Of a DNA stretch of 64,000 bases, positions 16,123 through 23,806 are shown one piece after another. The notes under the pieces were generated by a model, which did no database searches, was not told the origin of the DNA, and saw nothing but the letters and a program-made list of their open reading frames with translations. The translations under genes were made by a program, and so were the position numbers. This DNA comes from Pelomonas lactea (GTDB lineage Bacteria; Pseudomonadota; Gammaproteobacteria; Burkholderiales; Burkholderiaceae_C), in assembly GCF_043555885.1 (NCBI RefSeq), contig NZ_JBIGHX010000005.1:124001-188000 (forward strand), read 5' to 3'. Position 1 is the stretch's first letter, and each line of letters starts with the position of its first letter.

Positions 16123-16721
16123 GCCGCGTCTGGGGCGCGGCCGCGCTGGCGATGGCGGCCTGGCTCGCGCCGGCGGCCGTCCGGGCGCAGGACGGTTTGC
16201 CGTGCCTGCATCCCAGGACCCAGCAGGCGTTGCCGCAGATCCTCGGGCCTGCCTTCACGCGTGGCCGCACGCACGGCTTTGAGGCGCAGGCGCCGGGCTT
16301 TGGCTGCAGCGTGCGCTACGAGCACCCCAGCGGCATGTGGGCCGATGTCTACATCTATCGCGCCGGCCTGGGCGTCATCGACGATGTCGAGCGCGACCCC
16401 CGGCTGATGGACCAGTTCCAGGGCACGATGATTGCCGTGGAGCAAAAGTGGAAGCAGCAGCCGGGCGCGAGCGTGCGGGATCTGCAGGCGAACTACGAGA
16501 AGCGCGGCCGCCACGGGGTCGAGGTCATGGTGGGCTCCGCCTTCCTGGAAATGACCGGTCGCGACGCCCTGCGCACCCATGTGCAGCTGTGGAGCGGTGG
16601 TGGCGCGATCTGGAAGCTGCGCGCCACCTTCCCGGCGAAGGATCTCGCCGTGTCCGACGACGCAGTGCGCGCGCTGGCCGAGGCGCTCGTCGATCTGTCG
16701 CGTGAGGAGGGATCGCTGTGA
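16119..16721 (+). CDS. Exported protein of unknown function inside the his operon
   Basis: The protein has 200 residues. It starts at GTG 16119, overlapping the hisB stop (GTGA), and ends overlapping the hisH start. The first 23 residues form a Sec signal peptide (cleavage near VRA-QD). The mature protein has two cysteines (LPCLHP, GFGCSVRYE) and a beta-rich body with no recognised motif. In many Burkholderiales a MarC-like membrane protein occupies this slot; this protein is different. A role in histidine synthesis is unlikely for an exported protein, yet the overlaps at both ends imply co-expression. Confidence 0.75.
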   Translation: MSRVWGAAALAMAAWLAPAAVRAQDGLPCLHPRTQQALPQILGPAFTRGRTHGFEAQAPGFGCSVRYEHPSGMWADVYIYRAGLGVIDDVERDPRLMDQFQGTMIAVEQKWKQQPGASVRDLQANYEKRGRHGVEVMVGSAFLEMTGRDALRTHVQLWSGGGAIWKLRATFPAKDLAVSDDAVRALAEALVDLSREEGSL

Positions 16722-17365
16722 GCCGCACCGTCGCTGTCGTCGACTACGGCATGGGCAACCTGCGCTCGGTGTCGCAGGCGGTCATCCATGCCGCCGAGGG
16801 GCAGGGCTTCGAGGTGGCCATCACCTGCGACCCGGAAGTGATCCGCGCCGCCGAGCGCGTCGTGCTGCCGGGCCAGGGCGCCATGCGCGACTGCATGGCC
16901 GAGCTGGCCGCGTCGGGCGCCAAGGAAGCCGTGCTGGAAGCCGCCGCCACCAAGCCGCTGCTGGGCGTGTGCGTGGGCATGCAGATGCTGCTGGACCACA
17001 GCGAGGAGCAGGACACGCCGGGCCTGGGGCTCATTCCGGGCCGCGTGCAGCGCTTTCGCCTGGAGGGCCGTCTGCAGGACGACGGCAGCCGCTTCAAGGT
17101 GCCGCAGATGGGTTGGAACCGCGTGCACCAGCCGCGTGCGCACGCGGTGTGGGATGGCATCCCGAACGACAGCTGGTTCTACTTCGTTCACAGCTTCTAC
17201 GCCACCACCGCCCAGCCCGAGCACAGCGCCGGCGAGACGGACTACGGCCTGCGCTTTACCTGTGCAGTGGCCCGGGATAATATTTTTGCCACCCAATTCC
17301 ACCCCGAGAAAAGTGCCGCGCTGGGCCTCGCCCTGTATCGCAACTTCCTGCACTGGAAGCCCTAA
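16718..17365 (+). CDS. hisH: Imidazole glycerol phosphate synthase, glutaminase subunit
   Basis: This 215-residue class I glutamine amidotransferase supplies ammonia to HisF. The nucleophile is Cys85 in GVCVGMQML, the oxyanion segment is PGQGAM at 51-56, and the His-Glu pair lies in QFHPEKS. The start is GTG 16718, overlapping the preceding stop. Its TAA stop is followed at once by palindromic repeat C, which separates it from hisA by 204 bases. Confidence 0.96.
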   Translation: MSRTVAVVDYGMGNLRSVSQAVIHAAEGQGFEVAITCDPEVIRAAERVVLPGQGAMRDCMAELAASGAKEAVLEAAATKPLLGVCVGMQMLLDHSEEQDTPGLGLIPGRVQRFRLEGRLQDDGSRFKVPQMGWNRVHQPRAHAVWDGIPNDSWFYFVHSFYATTAQPEHSAGETDYGLRFTCAVARDNIFATQFHPEKSAALGLALYRNFLHWKP

Positions 17366-17524
17366 GAGGCTGCGAGCCATGCCCTCATGCCCGCTCGTGC
17401 CGCCCAAGCGCCGCCACTCGTCGTTGCAAATGCTCGCCGTAGCACGCACTACGGCTCCGCTTTGCGCCTTGATTGGCGCCACCTGGGCGACCCGCTCGGG
17501 CACGAGCGCACGGCTCACAGCCTC
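17366..17524 (+). repeat. Large imperfect palindrome, repeat C copy 1
   Basis: The element starts directly after the hisH stop. Its ends are complementary (GAGGCTG at 17366-17372, CAGCCTC at 17518-17524), with further pairing inwards (CTCGTGC with GCACGAG, GGCGCC near the centre). The central 17423-17470 block (GTTGCAAATGCTCGCCGTAG ... CTACGGCTCCGCTTTGCG) is shared with a second copy inside the cobalamin riboswitch at 44035-44080. It fills most of the hisH-hisA gap. No coding potential. Confidence 0.8.
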
Positions 17525-17569
17525 TGCGCCTCGCCTCACAACCATTCCACAGCTCTCTAGCCACCGGCC

Positions 17570-18319
17570 ATGCTGCTGATCCCTGCCATCGACCTGAAAG
17601 ACGGTCGCTGCGTCCGCCTCAAGCAAGGCGACATGAACGACTCCACCACCTTCGGCGAAGACCCCGCCGCGATGGCGCGCCGCTGGGTGGACGCCGGTGC
17701 GCGCCGCCTGCACCTGGTGGACCTGAACGGCGCCTTCGCGGGCAAGCCGGTGAACGAGCCGGCCATCAAGGCCATCATCAAGGAGGTCGGTGACGAGATC
17801 CCCATCCAGCTCGGCGGTGGCATCCGTGACCTCGACACCATCGAGCGCTACCTGGACGACGGCCTGAGCTACGTCATCATCGGCACGGCCGCGGTCAAGA
17901 ACCCCGGCTTCCTGAAGGACGCCTGCAGCGCCTTCGGCGGCCACATCATCGTGGGCCTGGACGCCAAGGACGGCAAGGTCGCCACCGACGGCTGGAGCAA
18001 GCTGACCGGCCACGAGGTCGTCGACCTGGCGAAGAAGTTCGAGGATTACGGCGTCGAAGGCGTCATCTACACCGACATCGGCCGCGACGGCATGCTGTCC
18101 GGCATCAACATCGAGGCCACCGTCAAGCTGGCGCAATCGCTGACCATCCCCGTCATCGCGTCGGGCGGACTTTCCAACATCGCCGACATCGAGCGCCTGT
18201 GCGCGGTGTTCGGCGACGGCGTCGAAGGTGTCATCTGCGGCCGCTCCATCTACACGGGCGACCTCGACTTCGCGGCCGGCCAGGCGCGGGCAGATGAGCT
18301 GATGGCTGCATTGGGCTGA
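17570..18319 (+). CDS. hisA: Phosphoribosylformimino-5-aminoimidazole carboxamide ribotide isomerase
   Basis: This 249-residue (beta/alpha)8 isomerase of the histidine pathway has catalytic Asp8 (IPAIDLKDG) and a second Asp in YTDIGRDGM near residue 130. Phosphate-binding loops are GGGIRD and ASGGLSN. ATG 17570 begins the family consensus; there is no strong Shine-Dalgarno sequence. The gene is separated from hisH by repeat C and from hisF by repeat B. Confidence 0.96.
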   Translation: MLLIPAIDLKDGRCVRLKQGDMNDSTTFGEDPAAMARRWVDAGARRLHLVDLNGAFAGKPVNEPAIKAIIKEVGDEIPIQLGGGIRDLDTIERYLDDGLSYVIIGTAAVKNPGFLKDACSAFGGHIIVGLDAKDGKVATDGWSKLTGHEVVDLAKKFEDYGVEGVIYTDIGRDGMLSGINIEATVKLAQSLTIPVIASGGLSNIADIERLCAVFGDGVEGVICGRSIYTGDLDFAAGQARADELMAALG

Positions 18320-18326
18320 CATGCTG

Positions 18327-18366
18327 CCCCCACGCTCACTTCGCTCGCTGCCCCCCGAGGGGGCGC
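18327..18366 (+). repeat. Short palindromic repeat B, copy 1
   Basis: A 40-base element lies 7 bases after the hisA stop. It includes the CCCCCCGAGGGGG hairpin and a GCTCACTTCGCTCGC stretch. It matches 36643-36682 (opposite strand) at 39 of 40 positions. In both places it reads in the direction of the upstream gene. Confidence 0.85.
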
Positions 18367-18399
18367 GTCAGCGGCTCTGGACGGCCACGCGCCGCTGAC
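18367..18399 (+). repeat. Inverted repeat abutting the hisF start codon
   Basis: GTCAGCGGC (18367-18375) and GCCGCTGAC (18391-18399) can form a 9-bp stem whose 3' arm ends at the base before the hisF ATG. An alternative stem pairs GGCGCGT (18362-18368) with ACGCGCC (18387-18393) and excludes the first. No Shine-Dalgarno sequence is visible. Confidence 0.5.
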
Positions 18400-19179
18400 A
18401 TGCTGGCCAAACGCATCATCCCCTGTCTCGACGTCACGGCTGGCCGTGTCGTCAAAGGCGTCAACTTCGTCGGCCTGCGTGACGCGGGCGACCCGGTGGA
18501 CATCGCCGCCCGCTACAACGAGCAGGGCGCCGACGAGCTCACCTTCCTCGACATCACCGCCACCAGCGATGGCCGGGACCTGATCCTGCACATCATCGAA
18601 GACGTGGCCTCCAAGGTCTTCATCCCGCTGACCGTGGGCGGCGGCGTGCGCGCCGTGGCCGATGTGCGCCGGCTGCTGAATGCAGGTGCCGACAAGGTGT
18701 CCTTCAACTCTGCGGCGGTGGCCGACCCCGAACTCATCCGCGCCGCCAGCGACCGCTACGGCGCGCAGTGCATCGTGGTGGCCATCGACGCCAAGCGCCG
18801 CCAGGGCGACGACCTCGCGGCCCGCGGCCCGGGCTGGGACGTCTACACCCACGGCGGCCGCAAGAACGTGGGCCTGGACGCGGTGGCGTGGGCGAAGCAG
18901 ATGGCCGAATTCGGCGCCGGCGAGATCCTGCTGACCAGCATGGACCGTGACGGCACCAAGAGTGGCTTCGACCTGGAACTCACCCGCGCCGTGAGCGACG
19001 CGGTGCCCGTGCCGGTCATCGCCTCGGGCGGTGTCGGTTCGCTGGACGACCTGGCCGACGGCATCACCAAGGGCGGTGCCGACGCAGTGCTGGCCGCCAG
19101 CATCTTCCACTTCGGCCAGCACACGGTGGGCGAAGCCAAGGCCTTGATGGCCGCACGCGGCATTCCCGTCCGCCAGTGA
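18400..19179 (+). CDS. hisF: Imidazole glycerol phosphate synthase, cyclase subunit
   Basis: The protein has 259 residues and partners HisH. Catalytic Asp11 is in IPCLDV and the second Asp in TSMDRDGTKSG. Phosphate loops are VGGGVR and ASGGVGS. It makes imidazole-glycerol phosphate and AICAR. The hisI and hisE genes that usually follow are missing here; rsmD comes next. A hairpin ends right at the start codon, which may slow translation initiation. Confidence 0.96.
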   Translation: MLAKRIIPCLDVTAGRVVKGVNFVGLRDAGDPVDIAARYNEQGADELTFLDITATSDGRDLILHIIEDVASKVFIPLTVGGGVRAVADVRRLLNAGADKVSFNSAAVADPELIRAASDRYGAQCIVVAIDAKRRQGDDLAARGPGWDVYTHGGRKNVGLDAVAWAKQMAEFGAGEILLTSMDRDGTKSGFDLELTRAVSDAVPVPVIASGGVGSLDDLADGITKGGADAVLAASIFHFGQHTVGEAKALMAARGIPVRQ

Positions 19180-19206
19180 TCGTCCGCCGCCGCGGACAAT
19201 GCGGCC

Positions 19207-19758
19207 ATGGGTGAGATTCGAATCATTGGCGGGCAGTGGAAGCGTTCCAAGCTGCCCGTGCCCGACGCACCGGGCCTGCGGCCCACGTCGGACCGCGTGC
19301 GCGAGACGCTCTTCAACTGGCTGGGCCAGACGCTGACCGGCTGGCGCGTGCTGGACGCCTTCGCGGGCAGCGGCGCCTTGGGCTTTGAGGCCGCTTCGCG
19401 CGACGCCGCCGAGGTGGTGCTGGTGGAGCGCGATGTCAAGCTGGCTGCCGGCCTGCGCGCCAGCGTGCAGCGCCTGAAGGCCACGACGATGAAGGTGCAT
19501 GCCGCCGACGCGCTGGCCTGGATGCGCGCCGCACCGCGCGGCGGCTTCGACCTCGTGCTGCTGGACCCGCCCTTCGCCGCCGACCTATTCGACGCGGCCC
19601 TGACCGCCGCGCTGCCGCTGCTGACCGAGGGCGGGCTGATCTACGTGGAAGCCCCGCACGAGATCACGCCGCCGGCCGGTTTTACCGTGTGGCGCCAGGG
19701 GCGTGCGGGCGCGGTGCACTACCACCTGCTGCGCCGCGAGGACAATCCGACCCCATGA
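19207..19758 (+). CDS. rsmD: 16S rRNA (guanine966-N2)-methyltransferase
   Basis: The protein has 183 residues. The SAM site is VLDAFAGSGALGFEA at about 49-63 and the catalytic motif LLDPPF at about 117-122. The N-terminal MGEIRIIGGQWKRSKLPVPD matches the RsmD family. It methylates G966 of 16S rRNA in the 30S subunit. It overlaps coaD by four bases, a common pairing. A GTCCGC/GCGGAC hairpin without a T-run lies between hisF and this gene. Confidence 0.93.
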   Translation: MGEIRIIGGQWKRSKLPVPDAPGLRPTSDRVRETLFNWLGQTLTGWRVLDAFAGSGALGFEAASRDAAEVVLVERDVKLAAGLRASVQRLKATTMKVHAADALAWMRAAPRGGFDLVLLDPPFAADLFDAALTAALPLLTEGGLIYVEAPHEITPPAGFTVWRQGRAGAVHYHLLRREDNPTP

Positions 19759-20252
19759 CCTCCCGCACGACGATCACCGCCGTCTACCCCGGCACCTTCG
19801 ACCCCATCACCCTGGGCCACGAAGACCTGATGCGCCGCGCCGCCGGCATGTTCGAGCGCCTGGTGCTGGCCGTGGCTGTGGGCCACCACAAGAAGACCCT
19901 GTTCACGCTGGACGAGCGGCTGGCCATGGCACGGGACGTGGCGGCCGAGCTGGGCAACGTCGAGGTCATCGCCTTCGACGGGCTGTTGCGAGACTTCGTG
20001 CGGGCGCATGCCGGCCGCGTCGTCGTGCGCGGCCTGCGCACCGGCGGCGACTTCGAGTACGAGTTCCAGATGGCCGGCATGAACCGCAAGCTGATGCCCG
20101 AGGTCGAGACCATCTTCCTGACCCCCGGCGAGCGCCACCAGTACACCTCCAGCACCTTCGTGCGCGAGATCGCGACGCTGGGCGGCGAGGTGGCCGAGTT
20201 CGTGTCGCCCGGCGTGCTGGCGCGCCTGAACGACAAGTTCAAGGGGAGCTGA
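19755..20252 (+). CDS. coaD: Pantetheine-phosphate adenylyltransferase
   Basis: This 165-residue nucleotidyltransferase carries out the penultimate step of coenzyme A synthesis. The (T/H)xGH-type motif is in YPGTFDPITLGHEDL (His at about 21), and the C-terminal signature is SSTFVRE. ATG 19755 overlaps the rsmD stop; the longer frame to 19689 would run through rsmD. It is followed two bases later by the ferredoxin gene. Confidence 0.95.
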   Translation: MTSRTTITAVYPGTFDPITLGHEDLMRRAAGMFERLVLAVAVGHHKKTLFTLDERLAMARDVAAELGNVEVIAFDGLLRDFVRAHAGRVVVRGLRTGGDFEYEFQMAGMNRKLMPEVETIFLTPGERHQYTSSTFVREIATLGGEVAEFVSPGVLARLNDKFKGS

Positions 20253-20254
20253 CC

Positions 20255-20506
20255 ATGGCGTTGATGATTACCGATGAGTGCATCAACTGCGATGTCTGCG
20301 AACCCGCGTGCCCGAACAACGCGATCTCAATGGGCGAGGAGTTCTACAAGATCGAGCCCAGCAAGTGCACCGAATGCGTGGGCCATTTCGACGAGCCGCA
20401 GTGCGTGATGCTTTGCCCCGTGGCCTGCATTCCCGTCAACCCGGCGCATGTGGAGAGCCGCGAGACGCTGCTGCAGAAGTACCAGCGCCTGACCGCCGCG
20501 ACCTGA
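20255..20506 (+). CDS. 2[4Fe-4S] ferredoxin, YfhL-like
   Basis: This 83-residue ferredoxin has two cluster motifs: CINCDVCEPACP near the N-terminus and CTECVGHFDEPQCVMLCP with a longer second loop, as in the Allochromatium/YfhL type. It transfers single electrons at low potential. AAGGGGAGCTG precedes the ATG. Placement after coaD is typical for Burkholderiales. Its partner is unknown. Confidence 0.93.
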   Translation: MALMITDECINCDVCEPACPNNAISMGEEFYKIEPSKCTECVGHFDEPQCVMLCPVACIPVNPAHVESRETLLQKYQRLTAAT

Positions 20507-20530
20507 CGAGCCTCGCGCTGCGCGCCTGGC

Positions 20531-21448
20531 TCAGGGCGGCGCGATGTCGGGCTGGCCGGCGAGCAGCTCGGCCACCCAGTCGATGAAGCAGCGCAGCTTG
20601 GCGCTCACGTGCCGGTGCGGCGGGAAGGCGATGTACAGCGGCATCGGCGCCGCCCGCCAGTCCTCCAGCAGCGGCACCAGCTCGCCCCGCGCGACGTGCG
20701 GCGCGGCCATGTAGCGCGGCGTGCACAGCACGCCCAGCCCGGCCACGCCGGCCGCCAGGTAGGCGTTGCCGTCGTCCACCGCCAGCGCATGGCGGCCCAG
20801 CACGGCCACGGCTTCGCCATCGCGATGCAGCGTGACGGGCGCGATGCGGCCGCTGCGCCAGCGCAGATAGCCCACGAGGCGGTGCTCCTCGCCGGCCAGC
20901 TCGCGCGGATGCGCCGGCCGGCCGGCGCGCTGCAGGTAGGCGGGCGCCGCGTACAGGCCCAGGGCCAGCGAGCCGACGCGCCGGGCCATCAGCGAGGAGT
21001 CCTCCAGTTCGCCGCCCCGGATCACGCAGTCGACGTGATCGCCGATGACGTCGACCATGCGGTCGCTGACGCCGAGGTGCAGCTCGATGTCGGGGTAGCG
21101 CGCCTGGAATTCCGGCAGCGCCGGCACCAGCACCAGCCGCGCGAGCGGGCTGGGCACGTCCACGCGCAGTCGGCCGCGCGGCGCGGCGGCGGCGCTGGAC
21201 AGCCCGGTGTCGGCGTCCTCCAGGTCGGCCAGCACGCGTACCACGCGGTCGTAGTAGGCCGCGCCGTCTTCGGTGACGCGCACCTGCCGCGTCGTGCGGT
21301 GCAGCAGCTTCACGCGCAGGCGAGCCTCCAGCTGCTGCACCAGCTGCGTGATGGTGGTGTTGCTCACATCCAGCGCGCGGGCAGCCTTGGTGAAGCTGCC
21401 GGTCTCCACGACACGGGCAAAGGCCTGCAGCGCATCGAAACGGTCCAT
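20531..21448 (-). CDS. LysR family transcriptional regulator
   Basis: The protein has 305 residues. The winged helix-turn-helix is at 1-60 (FARVVETGSFTKAARALDVSNTTITQLVQQLE), followed by a type 2 periplasmic-binding-like effector domain. Start ATG 21448 matches the LysR N-terminal pattern; the longer frame back to 21553 adds a non-conserved leader. It is divergent from the RidA gene and likely controls it, as LysR regulators often do for the gene across the shared promoter. The effector is unknown. Confidence 0.92.
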   Translation of the reverse strand: MDRFDALQAFARVVETGSFTKAARALDVSNTTITQLVQQLEARLRVKLLHRTTRQVRVTEDGAAYYDRVVRVLADLEDADTGLSSAAAAPRGRLRVDVPSPLARLVLVPALPEFQARYPDIELHLGVSDRMVDVIGDHVDCVIRGGELEDSSLMARRVGSLALGLYAAPAYLQRAGRPAHPRELAGEEHRLVGYLRWRSGRIAPVTLHRDGEAVAVLGRHALAVDDGNAYLAAGVAGLGVLCTPRYMAAPHVARGELVPLLEDWRAAPMPLYIAFPPHRHVSAKLRCFIDWVAELLAGQPDIAPP

Positions 21449-21568
21449 GGGGTGTCGGGCTCCCGATTGTTTGGCGACGGCAAAAACTGATTGTGGGGCG
21501 TGCCGGTTTATCGGCGCGCGGGCGCTGCCTAGAGTGGCTGGGTGTTTGTCCAACCGAGAAAGTCCCCG

Positions 21569-21976
21569 ATGTCTTCCGCACGCGACGCCGTCTTCCCCGC
21601 CGGCCGCCAGGCGCTGTACGAGCGCAACCGCTACTCACCGGCCATCCGCTCCAACGGCTTCCTGTTCGTCTCCGGCCAGGTGGGCAGCCGGCCCGATGGC
21701 TCGCCTGAACCTGATCTGCTCGCGCAGGTGCACCTGGCCTTCGAGAACCTGGACGCCGTGCTCGCGGCTGCCGGCTGCAGCTTCCGTGACGTCGTGGACG
21801 TGACGGTGTTCATGGTGGACCCGCAGCAGCACTTCGAGCGCGTCTGGCCCGTCGTCATGGCGCATTGGGGCGAGGCGCCCCACCCGACGCTGACGGGCGT
21901 CGGCGTGACCTGGCTCTATGGCTTCCAGTTCGAGATCAAGGTCATCGCCAAGCTGCCGCAGGCCGCAGCCGCCTGA
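21569..21976 (+). CDS. RidA/YjgF family protein
   Basis: This 135-residue RidA-fold protein has the NGFLFVSGQVGSRPDGS block, FENLDAVLAAAG, and DVTVFMVDPQQHF. Canonical RidA hydrolyses reactive enamines and imines. The catalytic Arg of the classic RidA group (usually in a SR.C.EV motif near the C-terminus) is not seen here; the protein ends in WLYGFQFEIKVIAKLP. It therefore probably belongs to a diverged Rid subgroup with another function. ATG 21569 follows GAGAAAG. Confidence 0.85.
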   Translation: MSSARDAVFPAGRQALYERNRYSPAIRSNGFLFVSGQVGSRPDGSPEPDLLAQVHLAFENLDAVLAAAGCSFRDVVDVTVFMVDPQQHFERVWPVVMAHWGEAPHPTLTGVGVTWLYGFQFEIKVIAKLPQAAAA

Positions 21977-22060
21977 GCGCCCGCGGCAACATTCGTCACC
22001 ATTGCTCACGCCGGCAAGCGGCATGCCTGCCTACAGTCGCGCCGCGACGCTGGAGGCGGC

Positions 22061-23806
22061 ATGGATGACGACATCGACACGCTGGCGCCAGGGCAGGCCG
22101 CGCCGCCAGCCCTGAGCACGGAAACCGCTGCGGCCGCGCTGGCCGCTGCTGCGCTGCTGGCCGCTTGCGGTGGTGGCGGCGGTGGCGCTGACGCGGGCGG
22201 CACGGCCACGCCGACCGGCAGCGCCCCGACGCCAGGCACGCCCGCCGCACCGCCGCCCTCGCGCCGCGACGCGGCCCGCTTCCTCAGCCAGGCGACCTTC
22301 GGCGCCACCGGCCCGGCCCAGGTCGATGCGCTCGTGGCGCAGGGCTTCGACGGCTGGCTGGCCGCGCAGTTCGCCCGGCCCGCGGCGCTGCACCTGGACT
22401 ACCTGAACAGCCAGCGCGGCCGCGACCAGAAGGCCGGCGAAAAGCCCTACCTGGCCGAAGAGACCAGCTACGAGGCGTTGTGGCAGCAGTGGCTGACCGG
22501 CGAGGACCAGCTGCGCGCCCGCGTCAGCTGGGCGCTGCTGCAGATCTTCGTCATCAGCAACATCGCGCCCGACATCCGGCCGGTGGCCATGAGCAGCTAC
22601 CTGGACATGCTCAACCGCAATGCCTTCGGCAACTGGCGCACGCTGCTGCAGGATGTGGCGCTGCACCCGGCCATGGGCTACTACCTGAACATGCTGGAGA
22701 GCGAGAAGGAGAACCCCAGCAAAGGCACCCATCCCAACGAGAACTTCGCGCGCGAGGTGCTGCAGCTGTTCTCCATCGGCCTCATCCAGCTCAATGCCGA
22801 CGGCACGCCGAAGCTCGATGCCGCCGGCAAGACCCAGCCCACCTACGACGAGGCCGTCGTGAAGGGCTTTGCGAAGGCGTTCAGCGGCTGGAGCTACGGC
22901 GCGCTGGACAACACGAAGTCATCGCAATTCCACGACCACGACGAGAACGACGAGTCGCTGTGGGTGGTGCCGATGAAAGCCTGGGCCGGCTATCACTCGC
23001 CCGGCGAGAAGCTGCTGCTGGATGGCAAGACGCTGCCCGCCGGCCAGACGCCCGAGAAGGACATGGCCGATGCGCTGGACACCATCTTCCAGCATCCCAA
23101 CGTGCCGCCGTTCTTTGCCAAGCAGCTCATCCAGCGGCTGGTGACGAGCAACCCCAGCCCGGCGTTCGTCGCCCGCGTGGCGGCCGTGTTCGCCAACGAC
23201 GGCGCCGGCGTGCGCGGCAACCTGAAGGCCGTCGTGCGCGCCGTGCTGATGGACGCCGAGGCGCGCGGCGACAGCCCGGCCGCGAACGTCGCCAAGCAGC
23301 GCGAGCCGGTCATCCGCTTCGCCAACTTCCTGCGCGGCCTGGGGGCCAAGAGCGCCAGCGGCCTAAACCGCATCCAGTACCTGGACAGCAGCGACGACGC
23401 GCTGGGCCAGAGCCCGCTGCTGGCGCCGTCGGTCTTCAACTTCTATGCGCCCGGCTACCGCCCGGCCGGCCCCATCGCCGCGCAGGGATGGGTGGCGCCG
23501 GAGTTCCAGATCAGCGGCGAGACGGCCGTGGCGGGCTCGCTGAACTTCTTCGCCGAGCTGGTCAACGGCGGCGGCTATGGCTGGCCGGAGCAGCACCGCC
23601 TGAACCTCGACCTGGCGAGCCTGGCGGCGCTGGACGCCACCGCGCTCATCGCTCGCCTGGACCTGCTGTTCTTCAACCTGGGCATGAGCGCGACCACGCG
23701 CGAACGCCTGACGAAGCTCATCGGTGCGATCGACAGCAAGACCGAATCGGTCAAGGCTGCCTTGATCGTGACCGCCCTCAGCCCCGACCACGTCATCCAG
23801 CGATGA
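22061..23806 (+). CDS. DUF1800 family protein
   Basis: This 581-residue member of the DUF1800 family, which is commonly exported, has unknown biochemistry. Typical blocks are AARFLSQATFGAT, RVSWALLQIFVIS, HPNENFAREVLQLFSIGL and HPNVPPFFAKQLIQRLVTSNPSP. A lipobox-like LLAAC is at residues about 35-39, followed by a Gly run, but the preceding 20 residues are acidic rather than basic. GGAGGCGGC precedes the ATG. It overlaps the DUF1501 gene by four bases, its usual partner. Confidence 0.9.
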   Translation: MDDDIDTLAPGQAAPPALSTETAAAALAAAALLAACGGGGGGADAGGTATPTGSAPTPGTPAAPPPSRRDAARFLSQATFGATGPAQVDALVAQGFDGWLAAQFARPAALHLDYLNSQRGRDQKAGEKPYLAEETSYEALWQQWLTGEDQLRARVSWALLQIFVISNIAPDIRPVAMSSYLDMLNRNAFGNWRTLLQDVALHPAMGYYLNMLESEKENPSKGTHPNENFAREVLQLFSIGLIQLNADGTPKLDAAGKTQPTYDEAVVKGFAKAFSGWSYGALDNTKSSQFHDHDENDESLWVVPMKAWAGYHSPGEKLLLDGKTLPAGQTPEKDMADALDTIFQHPNVPPFFAKQLIQRLVTSNPSPAFVARVAAVFANDGAGVRGNLKAVVRAVLMDAEARGDSPAANVAKQREPVIRFANFLRGLGAKSASGLNRIQYLDSSDDALGQSPLLAPSVFNFYAPGYRPAGPIAAQGWVAPEFQISGETAVAGSLNFFAELVNGGGYGWPEQHRLNLDLASLAALDATALIARLDLLFFNLGMSATTRERLTKLIGAIDSKTESVKAALIVTALSPDHVIQR

